Positions 1-8,314 of a DNA stretch of 64,000 nt are shown here, piece by piece. A program made the position numbers and the translations under genes. The notes below the pieces were generated by a model. It saw only the letters and a program-made list of their open reading frames with translations. It ran no database searches and was not told where the DNA came from. The first letter of the stretch is position 1; each line of letters starts with the position of its first letter. The stretch comes from Enterobacteriaceae bacterium 4M9 (GTDB taxonomy: Bacteria; Pseudomonadota; Gammaproteobacteria; Enterobacterales; Enterobacteriaceae): NCBI GenBank assembly GCA_010092695.1, contig JAADJJ010000001.1:2790001-2854000 (forward strand), read 5' to 3'.

Positions 1-259
1 TGTAGAACGTCGGATGGCGATAGATTTTGCTCTCCGCCGGGTCGAAGAACTCGCCGCGATCTTCCGGCTGCGACGCCACAATTTCGCTCGCCCGCACCAC
101 CCAGATGGAGCAGCCTTCGCTGCGCCGCGTGTAGGCGTCACGGGCATTCTCCAGTGCCATCTGGTCATCGGCGGCGTGCAGGCTGCCGACGTGGCGGTGA
201 GATAACCCTTGTTTGTTACGGATAAAAACCTCGTACAACGGCCAGTAAACTTTGCTCAT
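1..259 (-). CDS. paaB: Phenylacetyl-CoA 1,2-epoxidase subunit PaaB (3' end outside window)
   Basis: The minus strand reads from ATG at 259 to the window edge: 86 codons of a protein usually about 95 residues long, so only the last few residues are missing. The N-terminus MSKVYWPLYEVF and the later stretch GEFFDPAESKIYRHPTFY match PaaB of E. coli as remembered. PaaB is a small structural subunit of the PaaABCE multicomponent oxygenase, which epoxidises the ring of phenylacetyl-CoA. GGAGGACAAG precedes the ATG, and the start lies 11 bases after the paaA stop codon, which fits one paaABC... operon. Confidence 0.93.
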   Translation of the reverse strand, partial: MSKVYWPLYEVFIRNKQGLSHRHVGSLHAADDQMALENARDAYTRRSEGCSIWVVRASEIVASQPEDRGEFFDPAESKIYRHPTFY

Positions 260-270
260 CTTGTCCTCCG

Positions 271-1209
271 TTACGCCGCGTGCTCGCGCTGGCGCTGCTG
301 TTTCTCTGCGTATGCCAGCGCGGCTTCACGCACCCAGGCGCCGCGCTCCCATGCCTTTTGTTTGGCGTCGATGCGCTCGTGGTTGCACTGGCCGCGTCCG
401 TGAATCACCTCGTTTAGCTCGCTCCAGTCAATCTCGCCAAAACGGTAATGGCCGCTCGCGTCATCCCAGGCCAGATCCGGGTCTGGCACCGTCATGCCCA
501 GCATTTCAACCTGCGGGATGGTGTTATCCACAAAGCGCTGGCGCAGCTCGTCGTTGGTATGGCGTTTGATTTTCCATGCCAGGCTTTTCGCACTGTTGGG
601 GGAGTTGTCGTCATTGGGGCCGAACATCATCAGCGACGGCCACCAGAAGCGGTTGATGGCGTCCTGCAGCATCTGACGTTGCGCTTCACTTCCCTGCGCC
701 AGTGCCATGCAGGCCTCGTAGCCCTGGCGCTGGTGAAAGCTCTCTTCTTTACAGATTTTCACCATGGCTCTGGCATATGGACCGTACGAGGTACGACACA
801 GCGCGACCTGGTTGACGATGGCAGCCCCATCCACCAGCCAGCCAATCACCGGGATATCGGCCCAGCTGAGCGTGGGGTAGTTAAAGATGGAGGAGTACTT
901 CATGCGCCCTTCAAGCATCTTCTGGTAGAGATCTTCACGCGCGCAGCCCAGTGTCTCTGCCGCGCTGTACAGGTACAGCCCGTGCCCGGCTTCGTCCTGC
1001 ACTTTCGCCAGCAGAATGGCTTTGCGGTTAAGGGTGGGCGCACGGGTAAGCCAGTTGCCCTCCGGCAGCATTCCCACCACTTCAGAGTGGGCGTGCTGAC
1101 CAATCTGACGCACCAGTGTTTTGCGATAGTCGGCGGGCATCCAGTCCTGAGGCTCAATAGCGCACTCACGTGCGATGCTGGCCTCAAAGCGTTCTTGTTG
1201 CGAAGTCAT
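271..1209 (-). CDS. paaA: Phenylacetyl-CoA 1,2-epoxidase catalytic subunit PaaA
   Basis: 312 residues, close to the 309 of E. coli PaaA. It is the di-iron catalytic subunit of the ring 1,2-phenylacetyl-CoA epoxidase. Carboxylate-bridged di-iron motifs are visible: DEAGHGLYLYSAAE in the N-terminal third and KEESFHQRQGYEA near the middle. The reading frame also allows a GTG start one codon upstream (1212), but the AAGGTGA motif is about seven bases from the ATG at 1209, which I prefer. First gene of the paa catabolic operon, divergent from paaZ across a 291-bp regulatory region. Confidence 0.95.
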   Translation of the reverse strand: MTSQQERFEASIARECAIEPQDWMPADYRKTLVRQIGQHAHSEVVGMLPEGNWLTRAPTLNRKAILLAKVQDEAGHGLYLYSAAETLGCAREDLYQKMLEGRMKYSSIFNYPTLSWADIPVIGWLVDGAAIVNQVALCRTSYGPYARAMVKICKEESFHQRQGYEACMALAQGSEAQRQMLQDAINRFWWPSLMMFGPNDDNSPNSAKSLAWKIKRHTNDELRQRFVDNTIPQVEMLGMTVPDPDLAWDDASGHYRFGEIDWSELNEVIHGRGQCNHERIDAKQKAWERGAWVREAALAYAEKQQRQREHAA

Positions 1210-1252
1210 CACGGCATCACCTTATGATTCCAGATAAAACAAATTCAACATC

Positions 1253-1266
1253 AAAACGAATCACTT
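1253..1266 (-). promoter_or_regulatory. PaaX-operator-like motif near paaA
   Basis: On the minus strand the sequence AAGTGATTCGTTTT agrees at 12 of 14 positions with the remembered PaaX operator pattern WTRTGATTCGYGWT. It lies 44 bases upstream of paaA. PaaX is the phenylacetyl-CoA-responsive repressor of paa genes; its gene is not in this window. Confidence 0.45.
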
Positions 1267-1323
1267 CATAAAACAAACGTTACAAATAAGTTAACTTAAT
1301 GTACAAAGCACTTAGGGTTATTC

Positions 1324-1339
1324 TGTGAGTGCAGTCACG
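1324..1339 (+). promoter_or_regulatory. CRP-binding-site-like sequence in the paaA-paaZ intergenic region
   Basis: TGTGAGTGCAGTCACG matches the CRP consensus TGTGA-N6-TCACA except at the last base. Catabolite control by CRP of the divergent paaA and paaZ promoters is established in E. coli, so the location fits. Confidence 0.65.
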
Positions 1340-1362
1340 ATAAATATCAACTTACACATATT

Positions 1363-1375
1363 AATCAACAAATTA
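1363..1375 (+). promoter_or_regulatory. IHF-consensus site in the paaA-paaZ intergenic region
   Basis: AATCAACAAATTA fits the IHF core WATCAANNNNTTR exactly and lies in an AT-rich tract 24 bases from the CRP-like site. IHF is a known co-activator of the paa promoters in E. coli. Short consensus matches occur by chance, so the support is the combination with context. Confidence 0.5.
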
Positions 1376-1438
1376 TGGCTTTAGAGGCATCAATCCACGA
1401 TCACGTTGTTAATAAATTATTAATTACTCGCTTGATTT

Positions 1439-1452
1439 TTGTGATTCGTAAT
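1439..1452 (+). promoter_or_regulatory. PaaX-operator-like motif near paaZ
   Basis: TTGTGATTCGTAAT agrees at 13 of 14 positions with the remembered PaaX pattern WTRTGATTCGYGWT. It is 48 bases upstream of the paaZ start and faces the second copy at 1253-1266, so each divergent promoter has its own repressor half-site. Confidence 0.5.
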
Positions 1453-1500
1453 TCAACCATTAGTGAGTAATTCAGTAACATTTAACGGGAGCGCATTATC

Positions 1501-3543
1501 ATGCAGCAGTTAGCCAGTTATCTTTGTGGCACGTGGCAAACCGGTCGCAGTGCTGAGCGAACCATCTATCACGCCGTGAGCGGCGACGCGCTGTGGAGTG
1601 TCACAAGCGAAGGGCTGGATATGGCCGCCGCACGCCGTTTCGCTATTGATAAAGGGGGCAAGGCACTGCGCGCGATGACGTTTATTCAGCGCGCCGCCAT
1701 GCTCAAAGCGGTGGCAAAACACCTGCTGGCAGAAAAGGAACATTTCTATGCCATTTCCGCTGAAACCGGTGCCACCCGCGCCGACAGTTGGGTGGATATT
1801 GAAGGCGGCATTGGCACCCTGTTCGCCTATGCCGGTATGGGCAACCGCGAGTTACCGGACGACACGCTATGGCCGGAAGATGAACTGATTCCGTTGTCAA
1901 AACAGGGCGGCTTTGCCGCCCGCCACGTGCTGACCTCGCGCGAGGGCGTCGCGGTACACATCAATGCCTTTAACTTCCCTTGCTGGGGCATGCTGGAAAA
2001 GCTGGCACCGACCTGGCTTGCAGGCATGCCGGCTATCGTCAAACCCGGCACCGCCAGCGCTCAACTCACTCAGGCAATGGTGAAGTCCATTGTTGAGAGC
2101 GGTCTGGTGCCGGACGGTGCGTTAAGCGTCATTTGCGGCGGCGCGGGCGACCTGCTGGACCACCTTGAAGAGCAGGATGTGGTGACTTTCACCGGATCTG
2201 CACAGACCGGGCAGAAACTGCGCTGCCACCCTAACCTTGTGGCACGCTCGGTGCCGTTTACGATGGAAGCCGACTCGCTTAACTGCTGCGTGCTGGGTAG
2301 CGATGTCACACCTGAACAACCTGAGTTCGCATTGTTTATCCGCGAAGTGGTGCGTGAAATGACCGCCAAGGCGGGTCAGAAGTGCACCGCTATTCGACGC
2401 ATTATGGTGCCGCAACATCAGCTTGACGCCGTGCGCCAGGCACTGGTGGCAAAGCTTGAGTCGGTGAAGTTTGGCGACCCGGCGCAGGAAGGCGTGAAAA
2501 TGGGTGCGCTGGTGAGCGCCGAACAGCGTGACGACGTGCAGGAGAAAGTCGCGGCCCTGCTGGCAGCGGGCTGCCAGCGCGTGACCTCGAAAAGCGTAGA
2601 TACCACACAGCGCGGGGCGTTTTTCCCGCCTACGCTGCTGCTGTGTACCCAGCCGGATGAAATTACGCTGGTACACCAGCTTGAAGCATTTGGCCCGGTA
2701 GCCACGCTGATGCCGTATCGCGACGACGAACACGCGCTGACGCTTGCTCGCGCGGGCTGCGGCAGCCTGGCTGGTACGCTTGTGACAGCAGACGGTGCAC
2801 TGGCCCGGCGCTTTATCCTTGGCGCTGCCCGCGCACATGGCCGTATTCAGATCCTCAATGAAGAATCGTCAACTGAATCCACCGGCCACGGCTCGCCGCT
2901 GCCGATGCTGGTGCACGGCGGCCCGGGACGTGCGGGCGGTGGCGAGGAGCTGGGCGGCCTGCGTGCAGTGAAACATTACCTGCAACGCACCGCTATTCAG
3001 GGTAGCCCAACCATGCTGGCCGCCATCGGTGGCGAGTGGGTACGCGGTGCCGATGTGCGCGAAGAGCCGGTGCACCCGTTTCGTAAGCATTTTGAAGATC
3101 TACTGCCTGGCGACAGCCTGCTCACCGCGCGGCGCACCGTCACCGAGGCCGATATTGTCAATTTTGCCTGCCTGAGCGGCGATCATTTCTACGCGCACAT
3201 GGACAAAATCGGGGCTGCCGAGTCGTTCTTTGGCGAGCGCGTGGCGCACGGCTATTTTGTGGTTTCTGCCGCTGCCGGTTTGTTTGTTGACCCCGGCGTG
3301 GGACCGGTGATTGCCAACTACGGGCTCGAAAGCCTGCGCTTTATCGAGCCAGTGAAAATTGGCGATACCATCCAGGCGCGCCTCACCTGCCAGCGTAAAA
3401 CCGCCAAAGCACAAAAAACGCCTGAAGACCGCCCGGTCGGCGTGGTGGAATGGGCCGTTGAGGTCATCAACCAACACCAGCAGCCGGTGGCGCTGTGGTC
3501 CATCCTGACGCTGGTCGCGCGCCGCAACGGCGATTTCAGCTAA
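1501..3543 (+). CDS. paaZ: Oxepin-CoA hydrolase / 3-oxo-5,6-dehydrosuberyl-CoA semialdehyde dehydrogenase PaaZ
   Basis: 680 residues, essentially the length of E. coli PaaZ. The protein is a fusion. Roughly residues 1-520 form an NADP-dependent aldehyde dehydrogenase, with the catalytic cysteine in AGQKCTAIRR and the general-base glutamate in MEADSLNCC. Residues 530-680 form a MaoC-like (R)-specific enoyl-CoA hydratase with the hot-dog catalytic motif CLSGDHFYAH. Together they hydrolytically open oxepin-CoA and oxidise the reactive semialdehyde. Start ATG follows GGGAGCGCATTATC. It is transcribed alone, divergently from paaA, and ends at a strong terminator. Confidence 0.96.
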   Translation: MQQLASYLCGTWQTGRSAERTIYHAVSGDALWSVTSEGLDMAAARRFAIDKGGKALRAMTFIQRAAMLKAVAKHLLAEKEHFYAISAETGATRADSWVDIEGGIGTLFAYAGMGNRELPDDTLWPEDELIPLSKQGGFAARHVLTSREGVAVHINAFNFPCWGMLEKLAPTWLAGMPAIVKPGTASAQLTQAMVKSIVESGLVPDGALSVICGGAGDLLDHLEEQDVVTFTGSAQTGQKLRCHPNLVARSVPFTMEADSLNCCVLGSDVTPEQPEFALFIREVVREMTAKAGQKCTAIRRIMVPQHQLDAVRQALVAKLESVKFGDPAQEGVKMGALVSAEQRDDVQEKVAALLAAGCQRVTSKSVDTTQRGAFFPPTLLLCTQPDEITLVHQLEAFGPVATLMPYRDDEHALTLARAGCGSLAGTLVTADGALARRFILGAARAHGRIQILNEESSTESTGHGSPLPMLVHGGPGRAGGGEELGGLRAVKHYLQRTAIQGSPTMLAAIGGEWVRGADVREEPVHPFRKHFEDLLPGDSLLTARRTVTEADIVNFACLSGDHFYAHMDKIGAAESFFGERVAHGYFVVSAAAGLFVDPGVGPVIANYGLESLRFIEPVKIGDTIQARLTCQRKTAKAQKTPEDRPVGVVEWAVEVINQHQQPVALWSILTLVARRNGDFS

Positions 3544-3550
3544 CCTCCCT

Positions 3551-3578
3551 GGCGGGCGCGACGGCGCTCGCCTTTTTT
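3551..3578 (+). terminator. Rho-independent terminator after paaZ
   Basis: GGCGGGCGC and GCGCTCGCC pair over nine positions (one G-U) around a four-base loop, followed by six T residues. It begins seven bases after the paaZ stop codon. Confidence 0.85.
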
Positions 3579-3584
3579 CCATCC

Positions 3585-3621
3585 TGGCAGAAACTGCAAA
3601 TAACCTGGCAGCATGATGCAA
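3585..3621 (+). promoter_or_regulatory. Tandem FeaR-type binding sites upstream of tynA
   Basis: TGGCA-N8-AAA at 3585-3600 matches exactly the remembered FeaR consensus TGNCA-N8-AAA. A second, one-mismatch copy (TGGCA-N8-CAA) starts 21 bases later at 3606, two helical turns on the same face. They lie about 90-125 bases upstream of the tynA ATG, a sensible place for an AraC-type activator. The feaR gene itself is at 8315-9214. Confidence 0.6.
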
Positions 3622-3708
3622 GGTCGCCTCGCGGCATGTTGTTTATGGTGATTCAGGCATGGTTTTTTTTGCTTCGCACAACACACAACAATAAGCAGAG
3701 GTTAAGAC

Positions 3709-5970
3709 ATGGGAAAGCAACCCTCATTGCGTAAAACTGCTCTGGCTTGCACCGTTGCACTACTCACTACTACCGCGCCAACCGTACACGCACACGGCGG
3801 TGAAGCGCACATGGTAGAGCTTGAAAAAACATTGCAGGATTTTGGTGCTGAAGTTCAATGGGATGATTACGCTCAGATGTTCACTCTGGTGAAAGACGGC
3901 GCGTATGTGAAGGTTAAACCTAACGCCGACACCGCCATCGTCAACGGTAAACCACTTAAGCTAGAGGTGCCGGTGACAATGAAAAATAACAAGGCTTACG
4001 TCGAAGAAGGGTTTATCAACGCAGTGTTTCAGTCCGGTCTTGACCAGACCTTCCAGGTCGAAAAAGTCCCGCACCCGCTCAATGGGCTGACCACAGACGA
4101 AATTAATCGCGCAGTGGAGATAGTCAAAGCCGCCGAGGGTTTTAAGCCAGGTATGCGCTTTACTGAAGTTAGCCTGCGCGAGCCGCCTAAAGACCAGGTG
4201 TGGGCATTTGCACTCAACGGTACAGCCGTGACTGCACCGCGCCAGGCCAGTGTGGTGATGCTCGACGGAACGCAGGTTATTGAGAGCGTGGTAGATTTTA
4301 AAAACGGCAAGGTTACCTCCTGGCAACCGGTGAAAGACGCTCAGGGCATGGTGCTGGTGGATGATTTCGCTACCGTGCAGCAGGTGATTAACGCAAGCCC
4401 GGAGTTTGCTGCCGCCGTGAAAAAGCGCGGCATCAGCGACCCGAGTAAAGTGATTACTACTCCACTGACCGTTGGCTATTTCGACGGGAAAGACGGTCTG
4501 ACCCAGGACAAGCGACTGCTGAAGGTCATCAGCTACCTGGATGTGGGCGACGGTAACTACTGGGCACATCCGATTGAGAACCTGGTGGCGGTAGTCGATT
4601 TAGCGCAGAAAAAAATCATTAAAATAGAAGAAGGTCCGGTTATCCCGGTACCGATGACGCCACGCCCTTATGACGGCCGTGACCGCAGCGCACCTGTCGT
4701 GAAGCCGCTAAATATCATCGAACCTGAAGGCAAGAATTACACCATTACCGGTGACACCATCACCTGGCAGAACTGGCGCTTCCACCTGCGCCTCGATTCG
4801 CGCGTCGGACCAATTCTCTCTACCGTCACGTTTAACGACGGCGGCACGCCGCGCAAAGTGATGTACGAAGGCTCCCTTGGCGGCATGATTGTGCCTTATG
4901 GCGATCCGGATATTGGCTGGTACTTCAAAGCCTATCTCGATTCCGGCGATTACGGCATGGGCACCCTCACCTCGCCGCTCTCGCGCGGCAAAGACGCGCC
5001 AGACAACGCGGTGATGCTTGACGAAACCCTTGCCGATTACACCGGTAAACCCAATACCATTCCGCGGGCAATTGCCGTATTTGAGCGCTACGCCGGGCCG
5101 GAATATAAACACCAGGAATACGGCAAGCCAAACGTCAGTAGTGAACGGCGCGAACTGGTGGTGCGCTGGATAAGCACCGTTGGCAACTACGACTATATTT
5201 TTGACTGGATTTTCCACCAGAACGGCACGATTGGCATCGACGTAGGTGCAACCGGCATTGAAGCGGTAAAAGGCGTGAAGGCCAAAACCATGCACGACCC
5301 CAGCGCGCAGGACGACACACGCTACGGCACGCTTATTGACCACAATATTGTCGGCACCACCCACCAGCATATCTACAACTTCCGTCTGGATCTGGATGTA
5401 GACGGCGAGCAGAACAGCCTCACCGGGATGGATCCGGTGGTAAAGCCCAACGAGAGCGGTGGACCACGCACCAGTACCATGCAGCTTGAACACAAAACGT
5501 ACGCCACCGAGCAGGATGCCACGCAGAAGTTTGACCCTGGTACGATTCGCCTGCTGAGTAACCCGAATAAAGAAAACCGCATGGGCAACCCGGTCTCTTA
5601 CCAGCTCATTCCATATGCGGGCGGCACGCACCCGGTGGCAAAAGGCGCGAACTTTGCACCCAACGAATGGATTTATCACCGTCTGAGCTTTATGGATAAA
5701 CAGATTTGGGTGACACGCTATGACCCAAACGAGCGTTACCCGGAAGGCAAATACCCGAACCGTTCCACCCACGACACCGGGCTTGGTCAGTACACGAAGG
5801 ACAATGGCGCTATTGATAACACCGACCTGGTCGTGTGGCTCACCACCGGCACCACCCACGTGGCGCGCGCCGAAGAATGGCCGATGATGCCGACAGAGTG
5901 GGTACATGCACTGCTCAAGCCGTGGAATTACTTTAACGAAACGCCGTCGTTGGGCGAGGTGAAGATGTGA
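3709..5970 (+). CDS. tynA: Primary (copper/topaquinone) amine oxidase, periplasmic
   Basis: 753 residues against 757 in E. coli TynA. It oxidatively deaminates phenylethylamine, tyramine and similar amines to aldehydes, with ammonia and peroxide as by-products. A Sec signal peptide ending near VHAHGG is followed by the D1 copper-amine-oxidase domain. The topaquinone tyrosine is Y494 (precursor numbering) in VGNYDYIF. The catalytic-base aspartate is in YLDSGDYGMG. Copper ligands are the two histidines of GTTHQHIYNF and the histidine of TTGTTHVARAEEW. GCAGAGGTTAAGAC gives a weak RBS. Neighbouring feaB oxidises the aldehyde product, and the two upstream FeaR-like sites indicate shared control. 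Confidence 0.97.
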   Translation: MGKQPSLRKTALACTVALLTTTAPTVHAHGGEAHMVELEKTLQDFGAEVQWDDYAQMFTLVKDGAYVKVKPNADTAIVNGKPLKLEVPVTMKNNKAYVEEGFINAVFQSGLDQTFQVEKVPHPLNGLTTDEINRAVEIVKAAEGFKPGMRFTEVSLREPPKDQVWAFALNGTAVTAPRQASVVMLDGTQVIESVVDFKNGKVTSWQPVKDAQGMVLVDDFATVQQVINASPEFAAAVKKRGISDPSKVITTPLTVGYFDGKDGLTQDKRLLKVISYLDVGDGNYWAHPIENLVAVVDLAQKKIIKIEEGPVIPVPMTPRPYDGRDRSAPVVKPLNIIEPEGKNYTITGDTITWQNWRFHLRLDSRVGPILSTVTFNDGGTPRKVMYEGSLGGMIVPYGDPDIGWYFKAYLDSGDYGMGTLTSPLSRGKDAPDNAVMLDETLADYTGKPNTIPRAIAVFERYAGPEYKHQEYGKPNVSSERRELVVRWISTVGNYDYIFDWIFHQNGTIGIDVGATGIEAVKGVKAKTMHDPSAQDDTRYGTLIDHNIVGTTHQHIYNFRLDLDVDGEQNSLTGMDPVVKPNESGGPRTSTMQLEHKTYATEQDATQKFDPGTIRLLSNPNKENRMGNPVSYQLIPYAGGTHPVAKGANFAPNEWIYHRLSFMDKQIWVTRYDPNERYPEGKYPNRSTHDTGLGQYTKDNGAIDNTDLVVWLTTGTTHVARAEEWPMMPTEWVHALLKPWNYFNETPSLGEVKM

Positions 5971-6001
5971 TGAGGTAATATCAATTCACGACATTACTGA
6001 A

Positions 6002-6024
6002 ACGGGCTTCACGGCCCGTTTTTA
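6002..6024 (+). terminator. Rho-independent terminator after tynA
   Basis: ACGGGC and GCCCGT form a hairpin with a short loop, followed by TTTTATT. It is 32 bases after the tynA stop codon. Confidence 0.8.
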
Positions 6025-6111
6025 TTGCCTGTAACACATTCATTTTACCGCCGCTCGCGCTATGATACTGCATTAAAACGGATTTCATCCCTGTGACCGG
6101 ATATCACAACC

Positions 6112-6468
6112 ATGCCTAAGAACCTGTTCTCTACCCTGTTTCTGCTAGCCGTCGGGCTGTTCACATCCCATGCCCAGGCTGGATGTGCCGAAGACAATAG
6201 CGCCCAGTGCTATTACTACAAGGCAGGAAATCTCACAAGCCAGAGCGCCTGCCAGGTCACGACCTGTGCCAATGTCACTTCGTTTTTAAGTAACTGGGAG
6301 TGGGAAAACGGCAACAGTATTTCAATCACCATCGATCCGCAGGCGCAAAGAACGCTGTTAAATGATAAACCTGCCTACTTTTTCCCGCTGGAAACAAAAA
6401 ACGATTTGATGTGCTACGGCATCATTAATAGCGATGAGATGATTTGCACCAATTCAAGGGCGTTTTGA
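6112..6468 (+). CDS. Small secreted cysteine-rich protein of unknown function
   Basis: 118 residues that I do not recognise. The first 23 residues look like a Sec signal peptide (charged start, hydrophobic core, cleavage after SHAQA). The mature part of about 95 residues has six cysteines (GCAED, AQCYY, SACQVTTC, LMCYG, MICTN), an even number that fits three disulfides in the periplasm. The gene lies alone between the tynA and feaB terminators, with no strong Shine-Dalgarno, and E. coli has nothing at this place that I recall. A link to the amine oxidase is only positional. Confidence 0.7.
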   Translation: MPKNLFSTLFLLAVGLFTSHAQAGCAEDNSAQCYYYKAGNLTSQSACQVTTCANVTSFLSNWEWENGNSISITIDPQAQRTLLNDKPAYFFPLETKNDLMCYGIINSDEMICTNSRAF

Positions 6469-6524
6469 CAGTGAAACCGGGTTCATCCTTGCAACCTGTT
6501 CTCACCTGTATGTGCGCAAAAATT

Positions 6525-6553
6525 AAGGCCCGGCATAACGCCCGGGCCTTTTG
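6525..6553. terminator. Bidirectional terminator between the secreted-protein gene and feaB
   Basis: AAGGCCCGG and CCGGGCCTT pair perfectly around an eight-base loop. T-rich tracts flank the stem on both strands, so it can end the 6112-6468 transcript and the feaB transcript. Confidence 0.8.
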
Positions 6554-6579
6554 CTAAACAAGCAAGATTCAACATCGCG

Positions 6580-8079
6580 TCAATACCGCACGCAAACCGA
6601 TTTTTCTTCACAATAGGCATCCAGCCAGTCGGGACCAAAGTCTCGCCCAGTGCCGGACTGCTTCATGCCGCCAAACGGCAGGTTGGCGTCAATGAGCGTG
6701 TGGGTGTTGACCCATACAGTGCCCGCTTGTAGCCGTGCACTGTAGTCCAGCGCTTTGCCCACGTTTTGCGTCCAGACGCTGGCGGTCAGGCCATATTCTG
6801 TGTCGTTGGCAAGACGCAGCGCCTCTTCGGCGTCTGCCACACGCACCAGGTTCACCACCGGACCAAACACCTCCTCACGCACCAGACGTAACGCCGGGTC
6901 CGGGTTAACCACAAGCGTTGGTGCAATGTAATAACCGCCGTTGCCTGGCCCCGCATCGCCGCTCAGAAGTTCGGCATTCTGGGCGCGCGCTTCATCAAGA
7001 AACGCGCTGACTTTCTGTTGCTGCACGGCAGAGACCAGCGGGTTAATGTGCATGGCGCTGTCCATGCCAGCCCCCACGTTAAGCCCCTTCACCGCCTGCT
7101 CAAATGCACTCGTCAGGCTATCAAACAGCGGTGCTTCAATGTATATGCGTGAACTGGCCGCGCACACCTGGCCCTGGTTGAGGAAGCTACCGGTCATTAG
7201 CCCTTCCACCACCTGCGCCGGGTCAGCATCTTTAAGCACAATCGCCGGGTTCTTGCCCCCAAGCTCCAGCGTGACGCGCGCCAGCCGGTCGGCGGCACTG
7301 CGGGCTATCGCTTTGCCGGTAGCGGTAGAGCCGGTAAAGCTCACCTTCGCCACCTGCGGGTGATTTACCAGCGCGGCACCGCACACTGCACCGCGCCCCG
7401 TCACGACGTTGAATACGCCGTCCGGCACGCCCGCCTCAGTGGCAAGCTCTGCCAGACGCAGTAGCGTAAGCGGCGTGGTTTCTGATGGTTTCACGACGAT
7501 GGAGCAACCCGCAGCCAGCGCAGGCATCACCTTCCAGATACCAATCAGCAGCGGGAAGTTCCACGGTACAATCCCGGCCACCACGCCAACCGGCTCTTTG
7601 CGCGTCCAGGCCTGATAGCGTGCCCCTTCGGGCAGCGGAATCGACAGATCCAGCGTCCGGCCGCTGATTTTTGTCGTCAAGCCCGCGGTATAACGCATCC
7701 AGTTCAGCGTGCAGCCCACTTCAAACGCACGGGAAATGTTAATTGATTTGCCCTGTTCGAGGGTTTCGAGCTGCGCTAACTCCTCGCCGTTCTGCTCAAC
7801 CAAATCGGCAAAGCGCAGCAGGATGCGCTCGCGCATCGCGGGCAGCATGTCGGCCCAGACTCGTGCGCTAAATGCCCGCCAGGCCGAGGAGACCGCACGG
7901 TCAACATCGGCGGCGCTGGCATCTGCGCTGGACGATATTGCCTCACCGTCTGCCGGGTTAAAAAGCGTCAGACGGGCTTCAGCGTCAGAGGCCTGCCAGC
8001 GCCCGTCGATATAAAGCCCGTGAGCGCGCGCAAGGAAGCTTTTCACGCTCTCAAGCAGGGTGACCTGTGTAGCAGACAT
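6580..8079 (-). CDS. feaB: Phenylacetaldehyde dehydrogenase
   Basis: 499 residues, identical in length to E. coli FeaB. NAD-dependent aldehyde dehydrogenase that converts phenylacetaldehyde (from TynA) to phenylacetate, feeding the paa pathway. The Rossmann-type cofactor motif FTGSTATGKAIA, the general-base region TLELGGKNPA and the nucleophile in NQGQVCAASSR are intact. AAGGAGAGATT gives a strong RBS. Divergent from its activator gene feaR, with a FeaR-like box in between. Confidence 0.95.
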   Translation of the reverse strand: MSATQVTLLESVKSFLARAHGLYIDGRWQASDAEARLTLFNPADGEAISSSADASAADVDRAVSSAWRAFSARVWADMLPAMRERILLRFADLVEQNGEELAQLETLEQGKSINISRAFEVGCTLNWMRYTAGLTTKISGRTLDLSIPLPEGARYQAWTRKEPVGVVAGIVPWNFPLLIGIWKVMPALAAGCSIVVKPSETTPLTLLRLAELATEAGVPDGVFNVVTGRGAVCGAALVNHPQVAKVSFTGSTATGKAIARSAADRLARVTLELGGKNPAIVLKDADPAQVVEGLMTGSFLNQGQVCAASSRIYIEAPLFDSLTSAFEQAVKGLNVGAGMDSAMHINPLVSAVQQQKVSAFLDEARAQNAELLSGDAGPGNGGYYIAPTLVVNPDPALRLVREEVFGPVVNLVRVADAEEALRLANDTEYGLTASVWTQNVGKALDYSARLQAGTVWVNTHTLIDANLPFGGMKQSGTGRDFGPDWLDAYCEEKSVCVRY

Positions 8080-8160
8080 AATCTCTCCTTATCGGGTACA
8101 GAAAGTCACTTCAGTCTAGAACGCGGCGCACAAAACCGGTTTAAAGCGCGTGCCAACTGT

Positions 8161-8176
8161 TTTGTCGGTTGTGACA
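8161..8176 (-). promoter_or_regulatory. FeaR-type binding site upstream of feaB
   Basis: On the minus strand TGTCA-N8-AAA matches the remembered FeaR consensus TGNCA-N8-AAA without mismatch. It lies 82 bases upstream of the feaB start, within the feaB-feaR divergent region. The same motif precedes tynA. Confidence 0.55.
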
Positions 8177-8314
8177 AAGTACGCAATTGTCAAAGCCGGT
8201 TCTCGCTACCGCGCAACGTCTATCTATAGTTAATTTTTATATTACGTCCCGCGCACTTACCAGAATTGCAACAGTGAGACAACATTAAAGCAATGTCGAA
8301 ACGGGAGAGAAAAC

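Noticed and set aside
448..1227. Long plus-strand open frame (259 codons) opposite paaA
   Set aside because: It is a shadow of the high-GC paaA gene on the other strand: no RBS, arginine/histidine-rich composition, and paaA has clear di-iron motifs.
4708..5907. 399-codon minus-strand frame inside tynA
   Set aside because: Antisense shadow of the amine oxidase; no RBS, no recognisable domain, and tynA is complete on the plus strand.
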